DNA of 16,510 nt from SURF-32 sp964648365 (lineage in GTDB: Bacteria; Planctomycetota; Phycisphaerae; UBA1845), in contig CAZYLK010000142.1 in the NCBI GenBank assembly GCA_964648365.1, positions 1-16,510 on the forward strand, in the 5' to 3' direction. Below the pieces are notes generated by a model. The model was given only the letters and a program-made list of their open reading frames with translations, did no database searches and was not told the DNA's origin. A program made the position numbers and the translations under genes. Each line of letters starts with the position of its first letter. Positions within the stretch are counted from its first letter, which is position 1. Shown here in pieces: positions 1-8,288 of the stretch.

Positions 1-1226
1 TCGAACGACAGCTCGATGTCGCCCGGCGAACCCGTAAAGAGCCGTGCGGATACCTGTCCGGTGCGCCGGTCCATCATCAGCACGTTGTTAAGGATCCCCG
101 CCAGGATCGAGCGATTGTCCGCCGTCAGCCGGATCAGCCCGCCGACAAGATCCTCACTGACTCCGTGAACGCGGCTCACACGACCCTTCCGCAGATCGAC
201 GACGGTCAACGCTCTCACGGCGCCGTCATGGCTGAGCACGGCGAACTTGCCGTTGCGCGAGATGTCGATGCCCTGCGGCAGAGCCGCTGTGTCGATCGCG
301 TGCGTCTGCCTGCCGGTTTCCAGATCGAACACCAGCAGCCGGGAATTGAACCGGTCAGGCAGCGCGATCGTCCGGCCGTCCGGGCTGACCGCAAACGTCG
401 TGAAGAGGTTCCCGCTGATGCCGGACTCGGGCGTAAAGAACCCGCCATACACGCCCTGCGCGCCGCCGGGGAAGCTGCGCACCTCGCTCAGCGTCGCCAG
501 GTCGATGATGGAGAACGTCGCGTCTTCGCCGCTGTTGATCACGCCGACGACCGCGTGTTGTCCGTCAGCGGTCGGTACGACGCGATAGGGCTGCGCACCC
601 GTCACCGGGATCGTCGCCGCCAGCGTCCGCGTTTCGACGTCTACGACGCTGACGTCGTTGGAGAACACGTTCGCCGTCAGCGCGTAGCGGCCGTCGGGCG
701 TCACGGACACGTGAACCGGAAACGAGCCGACGTCCACCAGTTCCACGGTTTCCAGCGCGATCGGGTCGAAAAAGGCGAGGTTGTTCGTGTCGCGATTCAC
801 CACGAGCGCGAACCGTCCATCGCGCGTGAAAGCCACCTCGCGCGGCATGTCGCCCTCGGGGTCGCGGTTGGTCGAGATCGTTCCCGGGCAGAGGGCGCCG
901 CCGAGAATCGTCGGCTGCCCACCCGCAGGCGCTGCTCCGACGGGCCCCACCCGCTCCTGCACCTGAATCTGCTGTTCGATCCGGCCCTCCGCGTTGGTGA
1001 GCCATGCCATGTGCTCAGGTCCGCGATCATCGCCCGCGCGATCCGGTAAGCGTCGTGCGGAAGTCGTGCCGGCGCCCGCGTCAGTCTCGGCGCCGAGCAG
1101 CGGCGCGGCCGTGGTCCGGGCACCGGCCGGTCTTGCCTGCGCCGTTTCCTGCGCAGCCCCGATCGAATTCGCCAGCATGGCTCCCATCAGGAACGGGATC
1201 ACCCCGGTTCGTAAACGTAGTTGCAT
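1..1226 (-). CDS. Secreted YVTN-type beta-propeller protein, C-terminus beyond the window
   Basis: The reading frame is open from the ATG at 1226 to the left edge, giving 408 residues without a stop. The N-terminus (residues 1-25, basic MQLRLR then a hydrophobic stretch ending SIGAAQ) looks like a secretion signal. Residues 27-110 are Ala/Gly/Arg-rich and low in complexity. From about 125 onward there are repeated propeller blades of the form TPDGRYALTANVFSNDVSVV followed by a turn and TLAATIPV, with further SPDGRTIAL and SRNGKFAVL strands at about 281 and 323. This is the YVTN/lactonase-like beta-propeller pattern found in extracellular planctomycete proteins; ligand and function are unknown. 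The start is supported by GGGAG at 1234-1238, seven bases upstream, and a promoter-like pair lies further up. A lactonase-type enzyme cannot be excluded, but no catalytic residues can be assigned. Confidence 0.85.
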   Translation of the reverse strand, partial: MQLRLRTGVIPFLMGAMLANSIGAAQETAQARPAGARTTAAPLLGAETDAGAGTTSARRLPDRAGDDRGPEHMAWLTNAEGRIEQQIQVQERVGPVGAAPAGGQPTILGGALCPGTISTNRDPEGDMPREVAFTRDGRFALVVNRDTNNLAFFDPIALETVELVDVGSFPVHVSVTPDGRYALTANVFSNDVSVVDVETRTLAATIPVTGAQPYRVVPTADGQHAVVGVINSGEDATFSIIDLATLSEVRSFPGGAQGVYGGFFTPESGISGNLFTTFAVSPDGRTIALPDRFNSRLLVFDLETGRQTHAIDTAALPQGIDISRNGKFAVLSHDGAVRALTVVDLRKGRVSRVHGVSEDLVGGLIRLTADNRSILAGILNNVLMMDRRTGQVSARLFTGSPGDIELSF

Positions 1227-1330
1227 GAAGCGTCTCCCACCGGACCCGCGCATGGTGCGACCGCGAAAAATCAGCGCGACCGAGCCGGCCCTCGACCCGC
1301 CGCCTCTGGCAGGCACAATCCCAGCGCGGC

Positions 1331-1360
1331 ATTGTACGAAGATGGGAAGTGTCGCTTCAA
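1331..1360 (-). promoter_or_regulatory. Candidate sigma-70-type promoter of the propeller gene
   Basis: On the minus strand, TTGAAG (1360-1355) and TACAAT (1336-1331) are separated by 18 bases. Transcription would start near 1324 and leave a leader of about 100 bases before the ATG at 1226. A perfect 12-bp palindrome, GTCAGCGCTGAC, lies just upstream at 1373-1384. Prediction by eye only. Confidence 0.4.
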
Positions 1361-1429
1361 GCGTGGGCGTGCGTCAGCGCTGACACGGGTTCGCGAGAGG
1401 TTCAGCGCGATCCGAGGTTCGCCCAATCC

Positions 1430-2029
1430 TCAACCTGCCGCGGCCTCTGCCGGGCTTTGCTCCATGTGGGCGAGGATTTCGCCGATCAGGCGCGCTTCCA
1501 TCGCTCCGTCGCGCCCGCGATCGAGCCACGTTTCCGACTCTCGCGAAATGCGCTCCGCTCCGGCCGTGGAAGGAAGCGAGTAACCGAAGAACTGATAGGC
1601 CGCACCCGCGTCGTTGAACTGGCGGTCGGGCATGGATCGCCGCTGCCGCACCACCGTCACTTCCAGGTCCACGCCGCCGTCGTGTTCGACCACGCGCGCC
1701 TGGGCGTGCCGGCGCACCGGGTTGATTGACGCGTCGAACCAGTCGTACGCGGTGGCGACGTCGTGCCGCCAGAACTCGAAGTAGTGCTGGCTGGACGCGG
1801 GATGGGTTGTCACGATGCGCGCGCGACGGTCGACGCGGTCGAGTTTGAACCGGTGATTTCGCAGCGTTGCCACGGCCGCGTCGAAGAGCGCGTCCGCATT
1901 CACGTCGCTCGCACTGAGCGTCTGCCGGGTCACGTCGATTGGCGTCTCCGGGTGCTGGCATCCGGTCGTCCAGACCGCCAGCGCCGATGCACAAACGACT
2001 ACGAGCCGGCTCGCACGCTTTGATCGCAT
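1430..2029 (-). CDS. Planctomycete-type conserved lipoprotein of unknown function
   Basis: A 199-residue protein with a basic N-terminus, a hydrophobic segment (LVVVCASALAVW) and a lipobox-like TTGC placing the lipid-modified Cys at residue 24, so it is probably membrane-anchored outside the inner membrane. The mature part has a conserved-looking core (FKLDRVDRRARIVTTHPA, then HYFEFWRHDV, INPVRRHAQARV, PDRQFN and AYQFFGYSLP). It resembles, from memory, a family of hypothetical lipoproteins in planctomycetes; no function is known to me. There is no Shine-Dalgarno before the ATG at 2029, but a promoter-like pair sits so that transcription could start at the ATG itself. It is followed by 203 bases before the next minus-strand gene, which has its own promoter candidate. 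Confidence 0.8.
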   Translation of the reverse strand: MRSKRASRLVVVCASALAVWTTGCQHPETPIDVTRQTLSASDVNADALFDAAVATLRNHRFKLDRVDRRARIVTTHPASSQHYFEFWRHDVATAYDWFDASINPVRRHAQARVVEHDGGVDLEVTVVRQRRSMPDRQFNDAGAAYQFFGYSLPSTAGAERISRESETWLDRGRDGAMEARLIGEILAHMEQSPAEAAAG

Positions 2030-2035
2030 GGCGCT

Positions 2036-2063
2036 GATATAACCCGACCGCTGGCCGGGTCAA
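2036..2063 (-). promoter_or_regulatory. Candidate promoter of the lipoprotein gene, possibly leaderless
   Basis: On the minus strand, TTGACC (2063-2058) and TATATC (2041-2036) are 16 bases apart. A start site about seven bases after the -10 falls on the ATG at 2029, and no ribosome binding site is visible, so a leaderless transcript is possible. Confidence 0.35.
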
Positions 2064-2138
2064 GCCGGGTCCGCGGGCACGTCAGCCTGAGCCGGCGCGA
2101 GCCGGCTGACATACGCTCCGGGTTCCGACGGGCGTTCG

Positions 2139-2636
2139 TCAGCCGAAGACCGGCGCGAGGTTCAGGCTCTTGCGGATCACCGTGAGCTGGCCGACGTGGA
2201 TCATCTCGTGGCAGGCCAGAAACGGCATCAGCGCGGCCATGTCTCTGGCGAATCCGTGCAGGCCGTCCGGAAGGGGATCAGCCAGCCGGTCGGCGGAAGC
2301 CGTGAAGAAGCCGCTGAGTTCTTCGCGCAGCGTCGCGAGGGCCGTGCGGATTTCAGCGATGGTCGGGTAGTCTGCCGCGATGACGCTCGGCGTCGTGCCC
2401 TGGGCGAAGCGCTCGCTCCACGACGCGCCCAGGCGGCTGCCACGTCCTTCAACGAGGTGTTCCAGGCAGTCGTCGTCCTCCCACGCCAGGTGCCCCGCGA
2501 TCCACGCCGCGGTGTTGCCCGCGGCCAAGGGTGCGTGAAACCAATGCTCGTCGGGGATCGCATCGAGCAGCCTCATCGTCATGTGCCGCGCGAAGTTCAG
2601 CGTGGCGATGCCGGTTTCGAGTTCTCTGGATGACAT
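2139..2636 (-). CDS. DinB-family (YfiT/DinB four-helix) putative metal-dependent enzyme
   Basis: A 165-residue soluble protein of normal length for the DinB superfamily. The three metal-ligand histidines of that fold can be seen: His49 in AGHLAW, and His143 and His147 in CHEMIHVGQL near the C-terminus. Members are diverse; many use a divalent metal and low-molecular-weight thiols for transferase or isomerase reactions, and the true substrate here cannot be told. I chose the ATG at 2636 over the GTG at 2645 because GGGAG lies eight bases before the ATG but would overlap the GTG. It lies 136 bases downstream of ppk1 in the same direction, probably as a separate unit. Despite the name, nothing indicates a role in DNA repair. 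Confidence 0.85.
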   Translation of the reverse strand: MSSRELETGIATLNFARHMTMRLLDAIPDEHWFHAPLAAGNTAAWIAGHLAWEDDDCLEHLVEGRGSRLGASWSERFAQGTTPSVIAADYPTIAEIRTALATLREELSGFFTASADRLADPLPDGLHGFARDMAALMPFLACHEMIHVGQLTVIRKSLNLAPVFG

Positions 2637-2720
2637 GATGCGCACTCCCGGGACAGATGTCGGACGGACCCACGGCTTCGGCGAGTCTATGCGATCTTGC
2701 GCCCGGGTGAGAGTGTCTGA

Positions 2721-2743
2721 GCGGCCGCACGGCTTCCGGCCGC
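2721..2743 (-). terminator. GC-rich hairpin after ppk1, weak terminator candidate
   Basis: Perfect 7-bp inverted repeat (GCGGCCG at 2721-2727 and CGGCCGC at 2737-2743) with a 9-base loop, 30 bases after the ppk1 stop. No T-run follows on the minus strand, so intrinsic termination is uncertain. Confidence 0.3.
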
Positions 2744-2772
2744 GACCGCCTGCGTCGGGGAGACGATGCCGC

Positions 2773-4980
2773 TTACGCGGCGGACGTGTCGCGAACGCGC
2801 GCCTCGGCGTCTGCGTCGAGCGTGGCTGATTTCTCGCCGCTTCGGCCCAGCGCCATCGACATCAACCTGGCATGGGTGCCTGTCTCCTGGGTCGGATCGG
2901 CCGGCCGGCGCTGGACGTAGCTGCCGTCGGACGCCATGTCCCAGGCCTGGCGACCGTCGTTCAGCATGACCGAGAGAATGGTCCAGCAGCGCTCGCGGAG
3001 CGGCGCATCCTCGATCGGCGTCACCGCCTCCACCCGGCGTGACAGGTTGCGGTACATCCAGTCGCCCGAGCCGATGAAGAACTCGCCATCGGCCGGCGCG
3101 GCGGCGCCGTTGCGGAAGTAATACAGCCGCGAATGCTCCAGGAAGCGGCCGATGATTGACATGACGCGGATGTTCTCGCTCATGCCCGGCACGCCCGGCC
3201 GCAGGCAGCAGAAGCCGCGCACGATCAGGTCGATCTTCACGCCTGCCTTCGACGCCTCGTAGAGCGACTTGATCAGGCGGCGATCCTCCAGGCTGTTCAT
3301 CTTGGCGATGATGTGCGCGGGCCGGCCGGCCTTGTGATGCTCGACCTCCCGTTCGATCATCTCCTGGAATTTCCGCCGCATGTTCACCGGGGCGACCAGC
3401 AGCTTGTTGTACTCCGACTTCATCGAGCGGCCGGTCAGATAGTGAAACAGCTCGACCACGTCCTCGGTAAAGGCGGGCTTGCAGGTGAAAAGACCCAGGT
3501 CGGTATAGAGCCGGGCCGTTCCCGCGTGGTAGTTGCCGGTGCCGATGTGGGCGTAGCTGCGCAAGCCGTCGGCGTCGCGGCGGACGACGAGCGCCATCTT
3601 GTTGTGTGTCTTGAGGCCGACGATGCCGTACACGACGTGGACGCCCGCGTTTTCCAGCATCTGGGCGCACTGGATGTTGCGCTGTTCGTCAAAGCGGGCC
3701 TTCAGCTCGACCATGCACACCACCTGCTTGCCGCCCTCGGCCGCGCGGATGAGCGTGTTGATGAACGGGCTGGCGTCGCCGGTGCGATAGAGCGTCATCT
3801 TGATGGCCAGCACGCGCGGGTCGTCGGCCGCGGCGCTGATGAAACGCTCGACGCTGGCGGTGAAGCTTTCGTATGGGTGATGCACAAGCAGATCGCCGCC
3901 GCGGATGACGCTGAAAATGTCCGCCTCCTCGTCCAGCAGCGACGACGGGATCACCGGCGTCCACGGCGGGTACTTCAGGTCCGGCAGGGGTAGATCGATG
4001 AGCGGCCGCAGCGACGTGTAGTCCAGTTCGCCCGGCATCTCGTACACGTCCTGGTCGTTGAGTTCGAGTTCCTCGGTCAAAAAGCGCAGCATCCACGGGT
4101 CCGGGTCGGGGCCGTGCTCCAGCCGCACCACCCGGGCGAATCGCCGCGCCCGCAATTCACCCGCGATCATCTCCAGCAGGTCTTCGGCGTCCTCCTCGTC
4201 GCGTTCGATGTCCGCGTTGCGCGTGACGCGAAAGGCCATCACGCTGGTGATTTCCATGCTGGGGAAAAGGTCATCGAGGTTGTGGCGGATCAGTTCCACC
4301 AGCCGCAGAAAGCGGTAGACGCCCTTCGACGGCTCCTGCTCGATCGGGATCCACGGCGGCAGGCCCTCGGGCACTTTCACCCGGGCGAACAGGTGCTCCG
4401 GCTGTTCCGGATGCCGCAGCACGACGCCCAGCGACAGCGACAGGTTGGACAGAAAAGGAAACGGATGCCCCGGGTCCACCGCCAGCGGCGTCAGCACCGG
4501 GAAGACGTTCGCGCGGAAGTATTTCGTCGCCTCGACCCGCTCGGCATCGGTCAGATCGTTCCAGGACAGCAGGGCGATGCCGCGTTCGCGCAGGCCGCGG
4601 TCGATATCGCTGGCAAAGCACTCGGCCACCTGCCTCAGCATGGGCAGCACCAGCCCGCGGATGGCGGCGATCTGCTCCGGCCCGGTCATGCCGTCGATGG
4701 AGCGCGACGCCACCCCGGCCGCGACCTGCCGCCGCAACCCGCCGACCCGCTTCATGAAGAACTCGTCAAGGTTCGAGTTGAAAATCGACAGGAAGTTCAC
4801 CCGCTCCAGCAGCGGCGTGCGCGGATCGAGCGCCTCGTTCAGCACCCGGCGGTTGAACTCCAGCCAGCTCAATTCGCGGTTGATAAACGTCCCCTCCGCC
4901 TCTTCCGGCGGCGGGTCAGGCAGGCGCACCGTCAGCGGATAGCCGCGCTCCTGCCGGTTCTTCTTGTGCTTCTTGCTCAT
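2773..4980 (-). CDS. ppk1: Polyphosphate kinase 1
   Basis: A 735-residue protein with clear Ppk1 features. It reversibly transfers the terminal phosphate of ATP to polyphosphate. The N-terminal domain begins with INRELSWLEFNRRVLNEA (about 33-50) and LDEFFMKRVGG. The middle holds the head domain. The two phospholipase-D-like C-terminal domains carry KMTLYRTG, GLKTHNKM with the predicted phospho-accepting His459, AHIGTGNYHAGTARLYTDLG, LNSL-type strands and FLEHSRLYYF with the second conserved His616. By alignment from memory these match E. coli His435 and His592. Length is slightly above the E. coli enzyme (688) because of a basic N-terminal extension (MSKKHKKNRQERG) and a C-terminal tail. The ATG at 4980 has no obvious Shine-Dalgarno; a TATAAT box lies 48 bases upstream. 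A ppx gene lies 5 kb away. Confidence 0.97.
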   Translation of the reverse strand: MSKKHKKNRQERGYPLTVRLPDPPPEEAEGTFINRELSWLEFNRRVLNEALDPRTPLLERVNFLSIFNSNLDEFFMKRVGGLRRQVAAGVASRSIDGMTGPEQIAAIRGLVLPMLRQVAECFASDIDRGLRERGIALLSWNDLTDAERVEATKYFRANVFPVLTPLAVDPGHPFPFLSNLSLSLGVVLRHPEQPEHLFARVKVPEGLPPWIPIEQEPSKGVYRFLRLVELIRHNLDDLFPSMEITSVMAFRVTRNADIERDEEDAEDLLEMIAGELRARRFARVVRLEHGPDPDPWMLRFLTEELELNDQDVYEMPGELDYTSLRPLIDLPLPDLKYPPWTPVIPSSLLDEEADIFSVIRGGDLLVHHPYESFTASVERFISAAADDPRVLAIKMTLYRTGDASPFINTLIRAAEGGKQVVCMVELKARFDEQRNIQCAQMLENAGVHVVYGIVGLKTHNKMALVVRRDADGLRSYAHIGTGNYHAGTARLYTDLGLFTCKPAFTEDVVELFHYLTGRSMKSEYNKLLVAPVNMRRKFQEMIEREVEHHKAGRPAHIIAKMNSLEDRRLIKSLYEASKAGVKIDLIVRGFCCLRPGVPGMSENIRVMSIIGRFLEHSRLYYFRNGAAAPADGEFFIGSGDWMYRNLSRRVEAVTPIEDAPLRERCWTILSVMLNDGRQAWDMASDGSYVQRRPADPTQETGTHARLMSMALGRSGEKSATLDADAEARVRDTSAA

Positions 4981-5027
4981 GACCGCGCCAGCCGGGAGTC
5001 TGGATCCGCCAAGTGTTGCATCGAAAC

Positions 5028-5033
5028 ATTATA
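5028..5033 (-). promoter_or_regulatory. Perfect -10 box upstream of ppk1
   Basis: TATAAT on the minus strand, 48 bases before the ppk1 ATG. It predicts transcription from about 5021 and a leader of about 40 bases. No good -35 lies 16-19 bases further upstream, so the promoter may be activator-dependent or need an extended -10. Confidence 0.4.
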
Positions 5034-5270
5034 GGGCGGGCGTTAAGATCGCGCTCAGGTTTCGCAAAGGTCGCGCTCGCGCTCCAGCCTCGGCGCGGCT
5101 CGACGGGGTCGTCGCGTCCCGACCGTCGACGCGTCGTGCCCGCCCCACGGACCCGCGCCTGCCCCGGGGTGGCGGAGGTCGTCGCGCGCACGTGCGTCAG
5201 GGGACTGCGAGGATTCGGCTAGGATGCCGATAAAATCTTGAATATCAGTACTGGCACCGCTGCTTTCCCC

Positions 5271-5300
5271 TTGACCTGCCCCGCCCCGTGTTGGTAGGGT
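5271..5300 (+). promoter_or_regulatory. Candidate promoter of the first beta-helix gene
   Basis: TTGACC (5271-5276) and TAGGGT (5295-5300) are separated by 18 bases; the -35 is good, the -10 weak. Transcription from about 5307 would give a leader of about 70 bases containing the GGGAG at 5363-5367 before the ATG at 5376. Prediction by eye. Confidence 0.3.
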
Positions 5301-5362
5301 CCGATAGCTCGGCCGCGACGGGGCTGGTTGGAGCCCGCCCGGCGGTGGACGCGACCTCTTTC

Positions 5363-5367
5363 GGGAG
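5363..5367 (+). promoter_or_regulatory. Shine-Dalgarno that fixes the start, and hence the frame, at 5376
   Basis: GGGAG eight bases before the ATG at 5376-5378. It is the only good ribosome binding site near the N-terminus. It places the start in a different frame from the beta-helix body, which is why the TG tract matters. Confidence 0.7.
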
Positions 5368-5375
5368 ACACGGGT

Positions 5376-8227
5376 ATGAGGCGGACAAGCGCGAAAACGC
5401 TGCAATTCTGTGTGTGTGTGTGTGTGTGTGTGTGAGTTCCTCGGCGGTGGGGGGCATCATCTATGTCGACGAAGACTCGATCTGCACCTCGACTTGCGGC
5501 GGCAGTTGGGAGGACGCGTATTCGAGCCTGCAGGATGCGTTGGGAGCGGCGACCTCGGGCGACGATATCTGGGTTGCGGCCGGGGAGTACAAGCCGCACC
5601 CGAGCGATCGGACGGTGGCGTTTCAGTTGAAGGCCGGCGTCGCGTTGTACGGCGGCTTCGTCGGCACGGAGACGCAGCGCGAGCAGCGCAACTGGACGAT
5701 GTACGCGTCGATTCTGACGGGCGACTTGGACGATGACCACGACGAGCAACTACCGGATACCGACGACAGCATCCACATCGTGGCAGGCAAGGGCGCCAGC
5801 ACCGGTACGCCCATCGCCGTTCTCGACGGGTTCGTCATTGCATACAGCTACGCCGACGCAACCGACTTCGGCTGGAACGGTTCCGGCGGCGGGTACGTCT
5901 CCTGCGGCGGCAGTGGCGACTACGCCTGCGGCACTCCCGCAGACGACGCGCCGACGATTCGCAACTGCACGTTCCGCAACAACTACGCTGCGGGGTCGGG
6001 CGGGGCGATGAACCTGAAGGCGCCTTCGACGATAGAGAACTGCACATTCGACGCCAACGAGGTCACCGGGCACACCGGCAACGGGCACGCCGGGGCGCTC
6101 TATTGCAACGACGACAGCACCGTCATCAAGAACTGCGTGTTCAAAAACAACAAGGCGACCAACTGGGGCGGGGCCGTGACCGTCGGCGACGCGGTGGCCA
6201 CCTTTTACAACTGCCTGTTCCACGACAACGCAACGACGGACAACAGCACGATCGACGGCGGCGGCGGGGCGATGCTGCTGGCCGCGCGGAACAACGAACT
6301 GACGAAGATCATCAACTGCACGTTCGTGAACAATGAGGCCAACGTCGGGCAGGAGGGGGCCGTCGGTGGCGGGATACTGATCGTCAATACGCATACTGGC
6401 TCGTACGATGGGCCGACGGTGGACATCGACAACTGTATCTTCCGGGGCAACACGGACGGCACCGAGAACGCGACGGATATCAAGCAGGTGACGCGCGTCA
6501 GCGGCTACGGCGCGCTGTCCGTGCAATACTCAGCGATCGAAGGCTGCGCCGACGCGGGCGGGACGTACTGCGCCAGCCCGGGAGATCACAACATCGGGCA
6601 CGACCCGCGATTTGAAGAGCCCGAGGCTGACAACTATCGTCTCCTGCGCAGCTCGCCCTGCATCGACGCCGGCAACAACGCCGTCGCCGAGGGGCCGGAC
6701 CTCGACGGCAACACGCGGCTGCGCGATCTGCACTGCATGCCCGACGCCGGCGCCGGCGGCGCCCCGGTCGTGGACATGGGGCCGTATGAGTTCCAGGAGG
6801 GCAGCGTCGTCTATGTGGACGCCGATGCCCCTGGTAACGACGATGGATCAAGCTGGGAGCACGCCTACACCGACCTGCAGGACGCGCTGCTGGACGCGCA
6901 ATCCACCGGATCCATCTGCGAGATCCGGGTCGCGGACGGGACGTACAAGCCTACAACCGATTCCAACCGTGCGAAGAGCTTCGAACTAGTCGAAGGTGCG
7001 TCCCTGTATGGTGGTTACGTGGGCTACGGCGGCGCGGATCCGGACTACCGCAATCCGGGGCAGTTCGAGACTATATTGAGCGGCAACATCGACGGCAGTG
7101 GCGACGACGACAGCTATAACGTCGTCACCGGCGGCGCATATATCTACTGGAACACGGAACTGGATGGCTTCACCATCAAGAAGGGCCGAGCAGATGGCGC
7201 GAGCGATCCTCAGCGCCATGGCGGGGGCATCTACCTGGGCGGATACGGCGAGGGGCCCGCGTCCGCCAGCCCGACCATTCGCAATTGCACGATCGAACAC
7301 AACGTGGCTGATCGCAACGGGGATGACGGGGCCAACGGCGGCGGCGTCTACTGCGGGCAGGGTTCCACGGCGATCTTCGAGTCCTGTGTGTTCCAGAACA
7401 ATGAGGCATTCAACCTCGGCGGCGCTGTCTTCACGGCCGCGGCCGCGCCGAGCTTCACGGATTGTGAGTTCATCTCGAATGCCGCAGTCGGAGAAGAAGA
7501 TGGCGGCGACGGCTGGGGGGGTGCTGTCACGATTGGTACGGGCGCCAGTCCCCCCGTCACATTTCTGCGCTGCAGCTTTCGCCACAACACGGCCAGTCAG
7601 AACGGCGGCGCTCTGACCGCCCACACGGGTGTAGGCGGGACGATCGTGATGACGAACTGCCTGTTCTACCGCAATACCGCGGGCACGTGGGAGGAGTATC
7701 AGTCCGCCAAGGGCGGCGCAATCTGGACCGAACGGCCGCTGGACCTGACCAATTGCACCTTCGCCAACAACGACGCGGCCGAGGCCGACGGGGGAGGGGC
7801 GATCTACCATAACGTCCATTCGCCCAACAAGTCCCAGTTGCGCAACTGTGTGCTCTGGCGCAACCGCGGTGACGGCGAGCGACAGGATGAGGAAGATCAG
7901 ATCCTCATAGAACTTGTAAACGGGCAGGGCGGCGTCGAGGCGTGGTATTCGTGTATTGAGAACATCGACGCACTGAACGAGGTGGATCACTTCAACACTG
8001 GCGAAGATCCGCTGTACAAAGATCAACAGGGTGACGACTATGAACTGAATCCCGTGGCGTGCGGCGATGAGTCCTGCACTTCTGAGTCAATCGACCTGGG
8101 AGAAGACGAATACATTGACGATACGACGGATGTCAGGAAGAGCGGCCGCGCGAGAAAGGTCAATTTGGATAACAGGACAGACCTCGTCGACATGGGCTGC
8201 CTGGAGACGCAAGCATACAATCCGTGA
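5376..8227 (+). CDS. Secreted two-module right-handed beta-helix protein, apparent phase-OFF by a (TG)13 tract
   Basis: From the ATG at 5376 the frame reads MRRTSAKTLQF, then Cys-Val repeats, then TGA at 5433-5435. Removing one TG unit, or adding two, joins it to the body and gives a 949-residue protein (12 units) whose N-terminus is a plausible signal peptide: basic start, CVCVCVCV core, then SSSAVGG. The body then starts IIYVDED, exactly where the downstream paralogue starts its mature region (DVIYVKG). It has two tandem modules: 27-472 and 477-949. Each opens with YVD, SWxxAYxxLQDAL, a VA-x-G-x-YKP strand and LYGG-[FY]-VG. Each continues with parallel beta-helix coils of NCTFxNN type; module 1 closes with SPCIDAG and VDMGPYEF, module 2 with DMGCLE. 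Role: probably an extracellular or cell-surface protein; ligand unknown. There is no C-terminal membrane anchor. The stop TGA overlaps a GTG in the body frame (5432), so re-initiation could yield a signal-less form. Alternative: a GTG at 5288 gives a 979-residue frame without a ribosome binding site. Confidence 0.8.
5409..5434 (+). repeat. (TG)13 dinucleotide microsatellite in the signal-peptide coding region
   Basis: Thirteen uninterrupted TG units directly after codon 11 of the 5376 start. In the three possible phases, 12 or 15 units keep the body in frame; 13 hits TGA at once; 14 enters a frame that stops at 5736. All ON lengths write alternating Cys-Val, which is hydrophobic and suits the core of a signal peptide. 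Confidence 0.97.
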
Positions 8228-8274
8228 TGACCGCGCTAGTATCGGTGTACAGTGCATTCCCGATCTGCGATCAG

Positions 8275-8279
8275 AAAGG
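8275..8279 (+). promoter_or_regulatory. Ribosome binding site that sets the GTG start at 8289
   Basis: AAAGG lies nine bases before the GTG at 8289, after which a signal peptide follows at once. Upstream in-frame codons, back to 8067, overlap the previous gene and lack such a site. Confidence 0.6.
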
Positions 8280-8288
8280 TGCCCCTCT

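Larger units (their letters stand above)
4981..5375. other. Divergent intergenic region between ppk1 and the phase-variable gene
   Basis: 395 bases with no convincing gene. It contains the TATAAT box of ppk1 on the minus strand, a promoter-like pair on the plus strand at 5271-5300, and an isolated TAAAAT at 5230-5235. The segment 5080-5210 is GC-rich without clear structure. A GTG-started frame from 5288 crosses the end of the region but lacks a ribosome binding site and is not taken as the true N-terminus of the downstream protein. Confidence 0.6.

Noticed and set aside
165..1049. 294-codon open frame on the plus strand
   Set aside because: It is antisense to the YVTN propeller gene, which has a signal peptide, a ribosome binding site and recognisable blades; the plus-strand product is Arg/His-rich shadow.
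4114..5034. 306-codon open frame on the plus strand opposite ppk1
   Set aside because: It is the complement of well-conserved ppk1 codons, rich in His, Gln and Arg, without domain features.
5288..5375. GTG at 5288 as the start of the first beta-helix protein (979 residues)
   Set aside because: It has no ribosome binding site and lies beside a likely promoter. The added 49 residues are not signal-like, whereas the ATG at 5376 has a good site and a signal-type start.
5219..5749. Minus-strand frame with a His-Thr repeat
   Set aside because: The repeat is simply the complement of the TG tract; there is no start signal or family resemblance.
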